From contig JAURZE010000026.1 in assembly GCA_030653545.1 (NCBI GenBank), positions 186,001-250,000 of the forward strand: 64,000 bases of DNA, given 5' to 3'. The translations under genes and the position numbers were made by a program. Of the stretch, positions 51,983 to 61,391 are shown in pieces. The DNA is from Nitrospira sp. (GTDB lineage: Bacteria; Nitrospirota; Nitrospiria; Nitrospirales; Nitrospiraceae). A model generated the notes under the pieces. It did not search any database, was not told the DNA's origin, and saw nothing but the letters and a program-made list of their open reading frames with translations. Numbering within the stretch: the stretch's first letter is position 1; each line of letters begins with the position of its first letter.

Positions 51983-53191
51983 TTACCGCGCTGTACGCAA
52001 CCGATCCGGCAGATGCGTCAGATCAATGAGCGATCGGTCGGCAAGCACCGCCGCGTGTTCGATGACGCTCCGTAGCTCACGCAGATTGCCGGGCCAGGGA
52101 TAGTGGCGCAGACGCCGCCGTGCCCGGGGTGTGAAATTCTGCCACATGAGTTGGTCGTCCGTGCCGCCCGCCTGACAAGTCTTGAGAACCCAGTGGGCCA
52201 AGACATCGATATCGTCGACTCGTTCGCGCAACGGATGCAGCAGAATCGGAACGACACTCAGCTGCCAATAGAGATCCTCACGGAACGTGCCTCTGCCGCA
52301 GAGAAACGTCACATCCTGCGTCGATGCGGCAATGACACGCAAATCAACATCGTAATACCCTTCTTGCCCGAGCCGTCGCCCACGGCGTTCTTTTAGGACC
52401 CGAGCAACCTTGGCCTGCAGACGGAGACTAAGGCCGCCGACCTCGTCCAGAAACAGCGTGCCGCCGTGGGCCGTTTCCAACAGGCCGGGCTGCTGACCGG
52501 TTGATAGCGTTGCACCGAACAACTCCGCTTCCAGAGTCGATTCGTCACCGGCGATGCAACCGACCGATACGAACGGCTTTGACTGGCGTACGCTACGCGC
52601 GTGAATCGTTCGCGCCAGATATTCTTTGCCCGTTCCGGCCTCCCCGGAAATCAGCAGTGCCGCGTCCGTCGCCGCCACACGCTCGACAACTTCACGGACC
52701 AGCTGAGTGGCGGTGCTGTTTCCGATCAAGACCCCCTCGTACGCGGGAACGTGACTCCCGGCTAAATTCGCGGCCGGAGCGAGCGGCATATCCAGGCAGG
52801 CACGCCCGCTCTCCCCTTCTCGGTTGAGAGCACGCTGCACCACCGTCCGAAGTTCCTGCCCGGTAAACGGCTTAGCCAGATAATCGAACGCGCCGTGCCG
52901 CATGGACGCCACTGCGGTCTGAATAGACGCATAGGCAGTCAATAGGACCACCTTGATCGCCGGATCGATCAGCTTGGCGGCTTTCAACAACCCGATACCG
53001 TCGAGGCCCGGCATCCGGAGATCGGTGAGCAGGACCTGAGGCCGCTCGCGCTCGATCACCGCCAAGGCCCGATTCGAGTCTGCTTCGACCACGCAATGGT
53101 ACCGATGCCGGCTCAGAATCCGTCGACAGTTCTCAATGGCATCAGGCTCATCATCGACGATCAAAATCTTCTCTGGTGCCACAATCTCCAT
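51983..53191 (-). CDS. NtrC-type response regulator lacking sigma-54 contact loop and DNA-binding domain
   Basis: The 402-residue protein has a receiver (about 1-125, LLTDLRMPGLDG) and an AAA+ domain with Walker A GEAGTGKE, Walker B TLFLDEVGG and FREDLYWQL. Where active family members have the GAFTGA loop it reads ELFGATLSTGQQPGLLE, so the loop is deleted. The protein ends after the AAA+ lid (LPDRLRTAR), with no Fis helix-turn-helix. It probably cannot activate sigma-54 promoters or bind DNA alone; it could poison or modulate the intact regulators nearby. Confidence 0.85.
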   Translation of the reverse strand: MEIVAPEKILIVDDEPDAIENCRRILSRHRYHCVVEADSNRALAVIERERPQVLLTDLRMPGLDGIGLLKAAKLIDPAIKVVLLTAYASIQTAVASMRHGAFDYLAKPFTGQELRTVVQRALNREGESGRACLDMPLAPAANLAGSHVPAYEGVLIGNSTATQLVREVVERVAATDAALLISGEAGTGKEYLARTIHARSVRQSKPFVSVGCIAGDESTLEAELFGATLSTGQQPGLLETAHGGTLFLDEVGGLSLRLQAKVARVLKERRGRRLGQEGYYDVDLRVIAASTQDVTFLCGRGTFREDLYWQLSVVPILLHPLRERVDDIDVLAHWVLKTCQAGGTDDQLMWQNFTPRARRRLRHYPWPGNLRELRSVIEHAAVLADRSLIDLTHLPDRLRTAR

Positions 53192-53435
53192 ACGGTCCTC
53201 ATTCTTTGTCGCAAGTAAATGGGGTCGAGTATGTTCTGCTGTTCAGCACTCGAGTGCATGAAGAGCTCCAGCCTCTCTTGCTAAGCAATTGCGATGCCGC
53301 TGAGAACGAGAATATGGGACAATGACGCCCCATCCCCCCATCCGCATGCAGATGTGACTGAGGAACTCTGGCGAGACACACATGAAGAATGGAGCCGTCG
53401 GCTCATACTGGCCGAGGAGGCAGATGGGATTCTGA

Positions 53436-54848
53436 CTAGCTGGGCTCTCGAAGACCGTGCCGTTTCACCATCCGTTCGATCGTCTTACGGTCCACGCCGG
53501 CTTCCTGCGCCGCATGGCTCATGTGCCAGCCATGACGCTTCAGGAGTTCCAGAAGGAAACTGCGCTCAAACGAACGAACGACTTCCTGCTTAGCCTGCTT
53601 GTAAGATCCCGCTTCCTCCGCATCGGGCTCCTCCGATCGCACAGCGCGAATGCGTTCAGGGAGATGCTCGACCTGAATCGTGGGTCCATCGGCCAGCGCA
53701 GCCACCCGCTCGATCACATTTTGAAGTTCACGGACATTGCCCGGCCACGTATGCGCCTTCAAACAAGCCATCGCCGCCGGATCGAAGGATGGCTCAGCCT
53801 CGGCCCCCTCACCCCCTCGCCCCCGAAACCGGGTCAAAAACTCCTGCGCCAACACCTGCACATCGCCCTCACGTTCCCGCAACGGGGGCAACAGGATCGG
53901 AATCACATTGAGACGATAAAACAGATCGTCGCGAAACTCGCCCTTGCGGCAGGCGTCTTCCAGATCGCGGTTGGACGCCGCGATCACGCGCACATCGATA
54001 TCCGCATAACGTGTCCCGCCCACGCGGCGGACATGGCGTTCTTGCAACACCCGGAGCAGCCGCGATTGCAGCGTCTGGCTCATCCCGCTGACTTCGTCCA
54101 AAAAGACCGTACCTCGATTGGCGACTTCGAACAATCCGACCTTCGCCGCATGCGCGCCGGTAAACGCTCCCTTTTCATGGCCGAAGAGTTCAGACTCCAA
54201 CAAGGAGTCCGGCAACGCCACGCAATCAAGAGGGACAAATGCCTGGGCGGCCCGATCGCTTTCATCGTGAATGGCCCGCGCCACCAATTCCTTGCCTGTT
54301 CCGCTCTCACCGTAGATCAAAATGTTGGCGTCCGTCCGCGCGACTTTTCTGACCAGATCCTTCACAGCGGAAATCGCAGAACTGTTTCCCAGGATGAACC
54401 CGATGCCGCTCTTTCTGGCCGTATCGACCGCCGCCGGCCGATCGAGCCCCGCCACAGAGGAACTGCCGATACGCGGCTGTCCGGTCTGCTCAAAGGCTCG
54501 TTTGGCCACGTCCTCCAGATTCTTACTGGAGTAGGGTTTGAGCACATAATCCAATGCGCCGTACCGCATGGAGGCTACGGCCGTCTGAACCGTCGCATAA
54601 GCGGTCATCAACACGACGTTGATTTTTGGATCAACCCGCTTCGCCTCGACCAAGACACTGATCCCGTCGAGACCCGGCATACGCAGATCCGTAAAGACCA
54701 GCTCGGGCCGTTCCTGCTGGATTCGCTGCACGGCGCGCAACGGATCGTGTTCCGTCAGGCAGTCGTACCCCAATCGGCTCAAGATGCGGCGACAGTTGTC
54801 CAGCGCATCGACTTCGTCATCGACGATCAGTATCTTGCCTGCTGCCAT
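53436..54848 (-). CDS. NtrC-type sigma-54-dependent response regulator
   Basis: The 470-residue protein has a receiver (VFTDLRMPGLDG), an AAA+ domain with Walker A GESGTGKE, intact GAFTGA, Walker B TVFLDEVSG and FRDDLFYRLN, and a C-terminal Fis-type helix-turn-helix (HMSHAAQEAGVDRKTIERMVKRHGL). It overlaps the upstream kinase gene by 22 bp, so the two form a pair. It is closely similar in layout to the regulator at 51983, which looks like a degenerate copy. Confidence 0.92.
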   Translation of the reverse strand: MAAGKILIVDDEVDALDNCRRILSRLGYDCLTEHDPLRAVQRIQQERPELVFTDLRMPGLDGISVLVEAKRVDPKINVVLMTAYATVQTAVASMRYGALDYVLKPYSSKNLEDVAKRAFEQTGQPRIGSSSVAGLDRPAAVDTARKSGIGFILGNSSAISAVKDLVRKVARTDANILIYGESGTGKELVARAIHDESDRAAQAFVPLDCVALPDSLLESELFGHEKGAFTGAHAAKVGLFEVANRGTVFLDEVSGMSQTLQSRLLRVLQERHVRRVGGTRYADIDVRVIAASNRDLEDACRKGEFRDDLFYRLNVIPILLPPLREREGDVQVLAQEFLTRFRGRGGEGAEAEPSFDPAAMACLKAHTWPGNVRELQNVIERVAALADGPTIQVEHLPERIRAVRSEEPDAEEAGSYKQAKQEVVRSFERSFLLELLKRHGWHMSHAAQEAGVDRKTIERMVKRHGLREPS

Positions 54849-56857
54849 CCGGCCTCCTGCTGCGATTCCGCCACCGACACCAGCGCGGGAAGCGATACCG
54901 TTGCTACGGCGCCGCGCCGGCCGTTCGTAATTTCAAGCCGACCACGATGATCGGCGACAATCCCGTAACTCAGGAACAATCCAAGGCCGGTGCCCTGCCC
55001 TTCATCTTTTGTCGTAAAGAAAGGATCGAAGATCCTGCCCAACATCTCCTCCGGAATCCCGGGTCCCGAATCGCTGATCCGTACAAGCACCTGGTCACCC
55101 TCTTTGCCAGGGCATCCTTCGGAGTGAACCGACACCAGACCGGAAGGACAGCCGTCTGCCGCCGCATCGATCGCATTGTTGATCAAGTTCAACATCACCG
55201 TTTCGATCCGGTCACGATCGCCCATGATCGGCGGCAAACCCGGCAATAACGCCGATTCGATGTTCACCCCCTTCGTGGCAGCCCTCTCCTTGGATGCCTC
55301 GACACAGGATCGGAGGATGCAATTCACATCCATGGGTTTCAACACCGTGGCCGACCCGCGAGACAACGCCAGCATGCTTTTGGTGATCCGTGAAATGCGA
55401 TCCGCCTGACTCCGGATCGCCAGCAAGTCCCGCTGCTGCTCATCTGATACCCCCAACTGTGCGGCTTCGACCTCCATGCACTCGATCCGGTTCAGAATAA
55501 TCCCCAACGGATTATTGATTTCATGCGCGATCCCGCTGGCCACTTTGCCCAGCGTCGCCAGACGTTCGGAGAACTGCAGCTGTTTCATGTGCTCCGTTAC
55601 TTCAGCGGTTTTTTCCTCGACGCGCCGGGCCAGATCAGCGTTCAGCGTTTCCAGCTCCATACGCGATGCCTTCAGCCGATCGGCCATATGGTGAACGGCG
55701 GTGGCCAGTTCCTCGAATTCGTCGCCGGTCCGGATATTCAGCGGACGGTCATAGGTGCCCTGGCTGATCGCCTCCACACCGGCCTGGAGAATCTGAATCG
55801 GCCGGGCGATCCTCGCGGCCACATAGCGCCCCATCGCCCAGAGCAGCCCCAGCATCACCAGGCCGATCGCCGCCAAGTTCCGCACCTGATCCCGAATCGG
55901 TGCATAGCTCTCCCCCGGCTGTTGCCGCACAAAGATATGCCAGGAGTTATCCGGCAACGGGAGGCCGGTGACCGGAGCGAAGCCCACCACAGTGTCGGTT
56001 GCGCCATGCCCATCGTCCTCTGCAATACCCCATCCGGGCTGCGAGGACACAATCATCGTCATCAATTGACCGGGGATACGATGCGCCTGCCGGGGAAGAA
56101 TCGGACAGACGAGCGGATTGCCCGCCGCATCGAACAGCATGGCGTGGCCGGTTTGCCCGATCCGAATCTGATTGATCATCGCGAAGAGACTGTCAAATCG
56201 ATAGGAAGCTTTAACGGCTCCGATCACCGTATGCTGCCGGTCGTCAAGAATCGGCACGGCAATGTCGATGGTTTCCTCGGGCGTCCTAAAGGAGCCCTCT
56301 TGTGCGGGAATCAATCCGCTGACATAGACCTGATCGACGCCGCCCGCATGAATGGCCGTCCACCAGGGCTCACGTTCGAATGAATAGTGGTCCGGCTCGG
56401 AACTCGCCGCCACCAGCGCCCCGTGCTGATCGGCGATCAACAGACCGACGACCTTGTCCCCGTCCCGCACCTTGGTTTCCAGCAGGAAGCGAGAGAGTTC
56501 GGCATTCACCAGCCGCCTGACACCGTCTCCCCCTTTTTCCCAGGCCTGCATGCGCTCCGCGATGAGCGCCTGCGTCTTCCCGGGATCGGCCGGATACGAT
56601 TGGTTGGCGGCCTCCACCGGTTGGCGCACACGCAACGGCGCTGTGCCGAGCAGCCGCACCCCCTGCACTTCGCCCTGCACCAGCATCGTCACACGATCCG
56701 CGGCCTGCACCGCCACCGCCTCGAGGTTGCCGCCGATGACGTCGCGCAGCGAACGCATACCTGACACATAGGCCAGCACAAGGCCGATCAGCAGCGGAAT
56801 GCAACCCACCAGCACGATCGCCAGGACGATACGCCCGCGTATGGTATGGATTCTCAT
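54827..56857 (-). CDS. membrane sensor histidine kinase (Cache-HAMP-HisKA-HATPase)
   Basis: The 676-residue kinase has an N-terminal membrane helix (about 10-32), a periplasmic Cache-type sensor of about 280 residues, a second helix (about 325-345), a HAMP-like segment ([15 protein letters not shown]), a coiled coil, a HisKA motif [12 protein letters not shown] and an HATPase_c domain with [11 protein letters not shown] and [11 protein letters not shown] 56857 ([10 protein letters not shown]) is preferred over an upstream GTG at 56878. It should respond to an external ligand and phosphorylate the coupled regulator. Confidence 0.9.
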   Translation of the reverse strand: MRIHTIRGRIVLAIVLVGCIPLLIGLVLAYVSGMRSLRDVIGGNLEAVAVQAADRVTMLVQGEVQGVRLLGTAPLRVRQPVEAANQSYPADPGKTQALIAERMQAWEKGGDGVRRLVNAELSRFLLETKVRDGDKVVGLLIADQHGALVAASSEPDHYSFEREPWWTAIHAGGVDQVYVSGLIPAQEGSFRTPEETIDIAVPILDDRQHTVIGAVKASYRFDSLFAMINQIRIGQTGHAMLFDAAGNPLVCPILPRQAHRIPGQLMTMIVSSQPGWGIAEDDGHGATDTVVGFAPVTGLPLPDNSWHIFVRQQPGESYAPIRDQVRNLAAIGLVMLGLLWAMGRYVAARIARPIQILQAGVEAISQGTYDRPLNIRTGDEFEELATAVHHMADRLKASRMELETLNADLARRVEEKTAEVTEHMKQLQFSERLATLGKVASGIAHEINNPLGIILNRIECMEVEAAQLGVSDEQQRDLLAIRSQADRISRITKSMLALSRGSATVLKPMDVNCILRSCVEASKERAATKGVNIESALLPGLPPIMGDRDRIETVMLNLINNAIDAAADGCPSGLVSVHSEGCPGKEGDQVLVRISDSGPGIPEEMLGRIFDPFFTTKDEGQGTGLGLFLSYGIVADHRGRLEITNGRRGAVATVSLPALVSVAESQQEAGWQQARY

Positions 56858-56915
56858 CGCGGGTATTGTAATCACCACACGGGAGAAAACTCTAGTCGGG
56901 CGAAAGAGGGGACGG

Positions 56916-58304
56916 TTACTCGTCGTGGGTTTTTTTGAGCCGGCGATCCAGCGCGAAGCGGGTCAGACCGAGGTGTTTGGCCGCCAAGGTCTTGTTGTAG
57001 TCGGCCAGCCGCAAGACTTCGTCCACGATCGCCCCTTCCACATCCGCGAGCGATTGCTGCCCCAGCTTCATCTCGACCCGAACGACCGGCTCCGGTCCCG
57101 GCGCCGTGGTGACCGCCACTTGCTTGCCGGTCTCGCGCAGCTCCGCCGGCAGACAACTCGGCGTCAGCGTCCGTCCCTGGCAGAAGATCATGGCCCGTTC
57201 GAGAATATTCTGCAGTTCGCGGATATTTCCCGGATAGTGATACCGCTCCAACAATGTGCGGGCCTCCGGATCCATCTCGGGCACCGGCTTGCCGAACTCC
57301 TGCGCGAATCGGACCAGCGCGCGCTGGCAGAGCGGGACAATGTCCTCCCCTCGACTCCTCAGCGGCGGCAGCTCGAATGCGACCACGTTGAGCCGGAAAT
57401 ACAGATCCTCGCGAAAGGCCCCGCGCCCCACTTCCTTCTTCAGATCGCGATTCGTCGCCGTGATCAGACGGAAATCCACGCCGATATCATCGGTCCCGCC
57501 CAGCCGTCTGAAGGAGCGCTCCTGAATGACCCGCAACAACTTGGCCTGCATCGACAGATCGAGATCCCCTATTTCATCCAGAAACAAGGTCCCCCCCTCC
57601 GCTTTTTCGAGGAGCCCGAGCTTGCGCTGATTCGCGCCGGTAAAGGCGCCGCGTTCGAACCCGAATAATTCGCTCTCAAACAGCTCCCTGGGAATCGCCG
57701 TGCAGTTGACCCCGATAAACGGCTCCGACGCCCGGGCGCCGTTGTGATGAATCACCCGCGCCAGAAACTCCTTCCCCGTCCCGGTCTCCCCGAGCAACAT
57801 CACGGACGACTTGGGATTCTCGGCCACTTCACGGACCTGTTCGAGCAACTGTTTCATCACGTGACTCTGCGCGACCAGGCGGCTCAATTGATATTGACTG
57901 TCCCGATGCTCAAGCTCGTCGGCGAGGCGACGGCGGAGCGTCACCACATCCAGCACCCGGGCGACTACCGGATCGATGCCTTCGAGATCGACCGCCTTGA
58001 TCAAGAAATCATAGGCTCCCAGCTTCATCGCCTCCACGGCATCCTGCACCGTTCCATAGGCCGTCAACATGATCACCATGGCGGACGGGGCCAGCTGGCG
58101 CAGATGCTTCAAGGTGTCGAGCCCGTTGAGGCCGGGCATCTTCAGATCGAGCAGCACGAGATCGGGCAACTCGTGCCGGAGCGCCTCCAGGAGCGCTTCG
58201 CCGGATTCATACCCGACGGCCCGATGACCCTGCCGGCTCAGCCGCTTGACGATCGCAGCCCGAATCGCCTGTTCATCGTCTGTGACAAACACCACCGCAC
58301 GCAT
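56916..58304 (-). CDS. NtrC-type sigma-54-dependent response regulator next to nirC
   Basis: The 462-residue protein has a receiver (LVLLDLKMPGLNG), an AAA+ domain with GETGTGKEFLARVIH, ERGAFTGA, TLFLDEIGDL and FREDLYFRLN, and a Fis-type helix-turn-helix (NKTLAAKHLGLTRFALDRRL). ATG 58304 follows GGGAGAG. It starts 2 bp after the stop of the upstream kinase. A perfect sigma-54 promoter before nirC (60421) is the obvious local target. Confidence 0.92.
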   Translation of the reverse strand: MRAVVFVTDDEQAIRAAIVKRLSRQGHRAVGYESGEALLEALRHELPDLVLLDLKMPGLNGLDTLKHLRQLAPSAMVIMLTAYGTVQDAVEAMKLGAYDFLIKAVDLEGIDPVVARVLDVVTLRRRLADELEHRDSQYQLSRLVAQSHVMKQLLEQVREVAENPKSSVMLLGETGTGKEFLARVIHHNGARASEPFIGVNCTAIPRELFESELFGFERGAFTGANQRKLGLLEKAEGGTLFLDEIGDLDLSMQAKLLRVIQERSFRRLGGTDDIGVDFRLITATNRDLKKEVGRGAFREDLYFRLNVVAFELPPLRSRGEDIVPLCQRALVRFAQEFGKPVPEMDPEARTLLERYHYPGNIRELQNILERAMIFCQGRTLTPSCLPAELRETGKQVAVTTAPGPEPVVRVEMKLGQQSLADVEGAIVDEVLRLADYNKTLAAKHLGLTRFALDRRLKKTHDE

Positions 58305-58306
58305 GC

Positions 58307-60235
58307 TTACACTCTCCCGATCTGAGAATCCTGACTCAGCGGGAGCCAAATCCTCACGGATGTTCCGGCACCTACTTCACTGGTCATATGAATATCCCCG
58401 CCATGGCTTTCAATAATGTTTCTGCAGATCGCCAGCCCCAATCCCGTCCCATGTCGTTTTCCCGTCGTATAAAACGGTTCAAAGACGTGGGGCAGCACCT
58501 CAGAGGCAATGCCGACGCCGGTATCTTTGACGAGCGCCACGATGCCCGGCCGATTCTGGCTGGACAACTCGAACACCGTCACTTCGATGGCCGCTCCCTC
58601 GGCGGGGGACGCATCAATCGCATTGTGAATGACGTTCAGGAGCACCTGCTTGATCTGATCCCGATCGGCATGAATCTGAGCGGCCTTCGGAGACACTGAG
58701 GTCTGAACAGTCAGACGTTTGGCCTGCAAAGGGACGTCGAGCGTCTTAACGACCTCGCCGATTAACCCGGACAGGTCGAAACGGACCGGCGCCAACTCGC
58801 GCGGCCTCGCATATTCAACGATCTGATTGACGATGCGATCCAACCGCTTCGCCTCTTTCAGAATCACCTCGATGTCGATCCGTCGCGAATCATCCTGCGC
58901 AAAATCATCCAGCAAGAGCGAGGCCGTGGAACCGATCCCGACCAGGGGATTCCTGAGCTCATGGGCGATGCCGGCCGCCACCTGTCCCAACATCGCCAGA
59001 TGTTCGGCCCGGCTCAAGCGGGACTGCAGATCCTCGAGCGCCGTGATATCGACGTTGAATCCCACATAGACCTGAGGGACGCCCTCGCCGCCGACGATAG
59101 GCACCCGCCGGCTCAACACTTTTCGCACTCGGCCGTCCTTGTGCAGAAACCGGAACACCGTTTCGCACGACCGGCCCTCCAGCACCGCCTGTGAAAATTC
59201 GGACAGAACCCGATCGCGATCTTCCGGATGAATCCGCCCCCGGAACACATCGGGATCCATCGGATCATCGGGATCCAGGCCCGCCAATTCCTGATTGTAG
59301 CGATTGCTAAACGTGATCTGCATGCCCTTCGTGGTGAAGATCCCGAATCGCGCATGATCGACCAAGCCTCGATACTTCGCCTCCGACGTCGCCAGGTGCT
59401 CGTTCAATCCTCGAAGGGCGAGCTCGGACTTTTCCATTTCGTTGAGATGGCCGCGAATCTGCGCGCTCATATCGTGCATCACTCTCGTGAGATCCCCGAT
59501 CTCGTCCCTCCGCTCCAGCACGGCGATCGCCGGCACCAACCCGGCGGGAGAAGAACCGACCGTCGTCGCCAGATTGAGCAGCGGCGCCGCAATCGAGCGG
59601 GCGATCAGATACAGGGCGCCGACCATCAATCCGAAGGTGAAGATGCCGCCACCCAGCACCACGAACAGCGTGGAGGTGCGGTCCTGACTCAATTGCGCCA
59701 ACTTTTCGGCGACGCTCTGCTGCCCGAACCGGTCGAAAGTTCCCATCTGCCGACGGATCTCGACCATCAGCTCGCGCCCCCGCCCCTCCTCCATATAGTG
59801 AAAGGCGTCCTGTTTATGACCGCCCCTGATCGCGCGGATCAAAGCCTCTTTTTCCGTCACTAACTGAGCCACCAGCGTTTGAATGTCCCTGAAACGATCA
59901 GACTGGTCACCTGCTATCCGTCCTGCAAGATCGCGGCCGATGGCCTCGATTCCTTCCTGCGCGACACGATACGGACGGAGATACCGGTGCTGCTCGGTCA
60001 GCACGTAGCCTCGAAATCCTGTTTCCAGATCCACGACGAGCCGCATGTACTCGGCCGCATTCTTTTGCGTCACATAGAGACTGTCCAGCTGTTCTTCGTC
60101 CTGCGAAAACGTTTGCACACTCTGGTAGGTCATCACGCTCAAGACGATGAGCGCGACCAGCGGAATGAACGACGCAAGCAGGAGCTTGCGATGAATCGGA
60201 AGATTGTTGAACAGGCGGGCGGCGCGCTCTCGCAT
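58307..60235 (-). CDS. membrane sensor histidine kinase (CHASE3-HAMP-PAS-HisKA-HATPase)
   Basis: The 642-residue kinase has a membrane helix (about 20-40), a CHASE3 sensor with VDLETGFRGYVLTEQ (about 45-180), a second helix (about 190-215), a HAMP linker, a PAS domain (about 290-410), HisKA with GIAHELRNPLVGIG and HATPase_c with DTGVGIASEVL and GTGLGLAICRNI. ATG 60235 has GGAG at a good distance; an upstream ATG at 60259 has poor spacing. It is paired with the regulator at 56916 and divergent from nirC. Confidence 0.9.
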   Translation of the reverse strand: MRERAARLFNNLPIHRKLLLASFIPLVALIVLSVMTYQSVQTFSQDEEQLDSLYVTQKNAAEYMRLVVDLETGFRGYVLTEQHRYLRPYRVAQEGIEAIGRDLAGRIAGDQSDRFRDIQTLVAQLVTEKEALIRAIRGGHKQDAFHYMEEGRGRELMVEIRRQMGTFDRFGQQSVAEKLAQLSQDRTSTLFVVLGGGIFTFGLMVGALYLIARSIAAPLLNLATTVGSSPAGLVPAIAVLERRDEIGDLTRVMHDMSAQIRGHLNEMEKSELALRGLNEHLATSEAKYRGLVDHARFGIFTTKGMQITFSNRYNQELAGLDPDDPMDPDVFRGRIHPEDRDRVLSEFSQAVLEGRSCETVFRFLHKDGRVRKVLSRRVPIVGGEGVPQVYVGFNVDITALEDLQSRLSRAEHLAMLGQVAAGIAHELRNPLVGIGSTASLLLDDFAQDDSRRIDIEVILKEAKRLDRIVNQIVEYARPRELAPVRFDLSGLIGEVVKTLDVPLQAKRLTVQTSVSPKAAQIHADRDQIKQVLLNVIHNAIDASPAEGAAIEVTVFELSSQNRPGIVALVKDTGVGIASEVLPHVFEPFYTTGKRHGTGLGLAICRNIIESHGGDIHMTSEVGAGTSVRIWLPLSQDSQIGRV

Positions 60236-60330
60236 GGAAACTCCATGAAGCTCTGTCATCCTAGGTGTGAGATCCCTGCCCTGTCAAATGTCTCTTCGGC
60301 GCGCAGTCAGATCACCCCGATTACTCCCAA

Positions 60331-60352
60331 TCGCACTGTGCGGGCTGTGCGA
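60331..60352. promoter_or_regulatory. possible enhancer dyad for the nirC promoter
   Basis: TCGCAC-N10-GTGCGA (60331-60352) is a 6-bp inverted repeat centred about 93 bp upstream of the -12 element of the nirC promoter, a usual place for an NtrC-type activator site. Confidence 0.45.
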
Positions 60353-60420
60353 AACCGCTCAACACGATTCGGAACGAGCCGAAACTCGGACAATTGCCAC
60401 GCTTCTCCGCGCGACAACAA

Positions 60421-60436
60421 TGGCACCGAGGTTGCT
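60421..60436 (+). promoter_or_regulatory. perfect sigma-54 promoter of nirC
   Basis: TGGCAC-CGAGG-TTGCT matches the full sigma-54 consensus TGGCAC-N5-TTGCW at all positions. The predicted start is near 60447, about 58 bases before the nirC ATG. It lies between nirC and a divergent kinase/NtrC-type regulator pair. Confidence 0.8.
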
Positions 60437-60504
60437 TCAGTGTGACGTGCGCCGCAAAGCGCTCGACAAACTGAACGCAGCTTGAGAGCAGAAGGAGAAT
60501 CGTG

Positions 60505-61380
60505 ATGGACTACGTCAAACCTCACGACATCGTGGAAAGCATGCTCGCCGGCGGCACCGTCAAGCTGAACGTGCCCCCTCGCCATCTGGTCATCCGAGGC
60601 ATGCTGGCCGGCGCCTATCTGGGTATCGCAACCAGCATGGCCGTGACGGTCGCCGTCGAAACAGGATCCTGGATTGCCGGAAGCCTGCTGTTCCCCTTCG
60701 GACTGGCGTTGGCGATCCTGCTGGGCACGGAAATCATCACCGGCAGCTTCGCGCTCCTACCCTGTGCCGCCGTCGCGAGCCAGGGAGGGGTCGGAGTGGG
60801 TCGCGTGCTGGCCAACTGGGGATGGGTCTTTCTCGGGAATCTGCTGGGCGCGACGCTCTACGCGGGACTCTTCGCCCTCTGCATTACGACCGCATGGGAC
60901 AGCGCGGTCCCTCCGGTCGGCGCGAAACTGATCGCAATTGCCGAAGCCAAAACGAACTACTATGCCGCCCACGGCTCCGCCGGCCTGCTGACCGTGTTCA
61001 CCAAAGCCGTGCTGTGCAACTGGATGGTGAGCCTGGCCGTCGTCGCGTCATTTGCATCCAACTCCTTCGGGGGGAAATTACTCGCCATCTGGGGACCGAC
61101 CGTCCTCTTCTTCTCCCAGGGATTTGAACATGCGGTCGTCAACATGTTCGTGATCCCGGTCGGCATGCTGCTCGGCGCCAACGTCACGGCATCCTCCTGG
61201 TGGCTCTGGAATCAAATCCCGGTGACGTTGGGCAATCTGGTCGGGGGCATGCTGTTCACCGGCATGGCCATCTATCTGACTCATCGGGCGGCCGCGCCGG
61301 CAGCGAGCGCGTCAGTCCCCGTGCCGGCCGTGGTCCCAACCCCAGTGCCTGAGCCACGCGGCTATTCCCCGTCCTTCTAG
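60505..61380 (+). CDS. nirC: formate/nitrite family channel (NirC-like)
   Basis: The 291-residue protein has six helices and the FNT family marks: SLLFPFGLALAILLGTEIITGSF in helix 2-3, KAVLCNWMVSLAV with the central histidine-region, GFEHAVVNMF with the conserved histidine, and LGNLVGGMLF. It carries nitrite, formate or related small anions. The C-terminal ~25 residues are an alanine/proline-rich tail. GAAGGAGA precedes ATG 60505. In a nitrite oxidiser, nitrite transport is the natural role, but the substrate cannot be proved from sequence. Confidence 0.88.
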   Translation: MDYVKPHDIVESMLAGGTVKLNVPPRHLVIRGMLAGAYLGIATSMAVTVAVETGSWIAGSLLFPFGLALAILLGTEIITGSFALLPCAAVASQGGVGVGRVLANWGWVFLGNLLGATLYAGLFALCITTAWDSAVPPVGAKLIAIAEAKTNYYAAHGSAGLLTVFTKAVLCNWMVSLAVVASFASNSFGGKLLAIWGPTVLFFSQGFEHAVVNMFVIPVGMLLGANVTASSWWLWNQIPVTLGNLVGGMLFTGMAIYLTHRAAAPAASASVPVPAVVPTPVPEPRGYSPSF

Positions 61381-61391
61381 ATAGGAGCACA

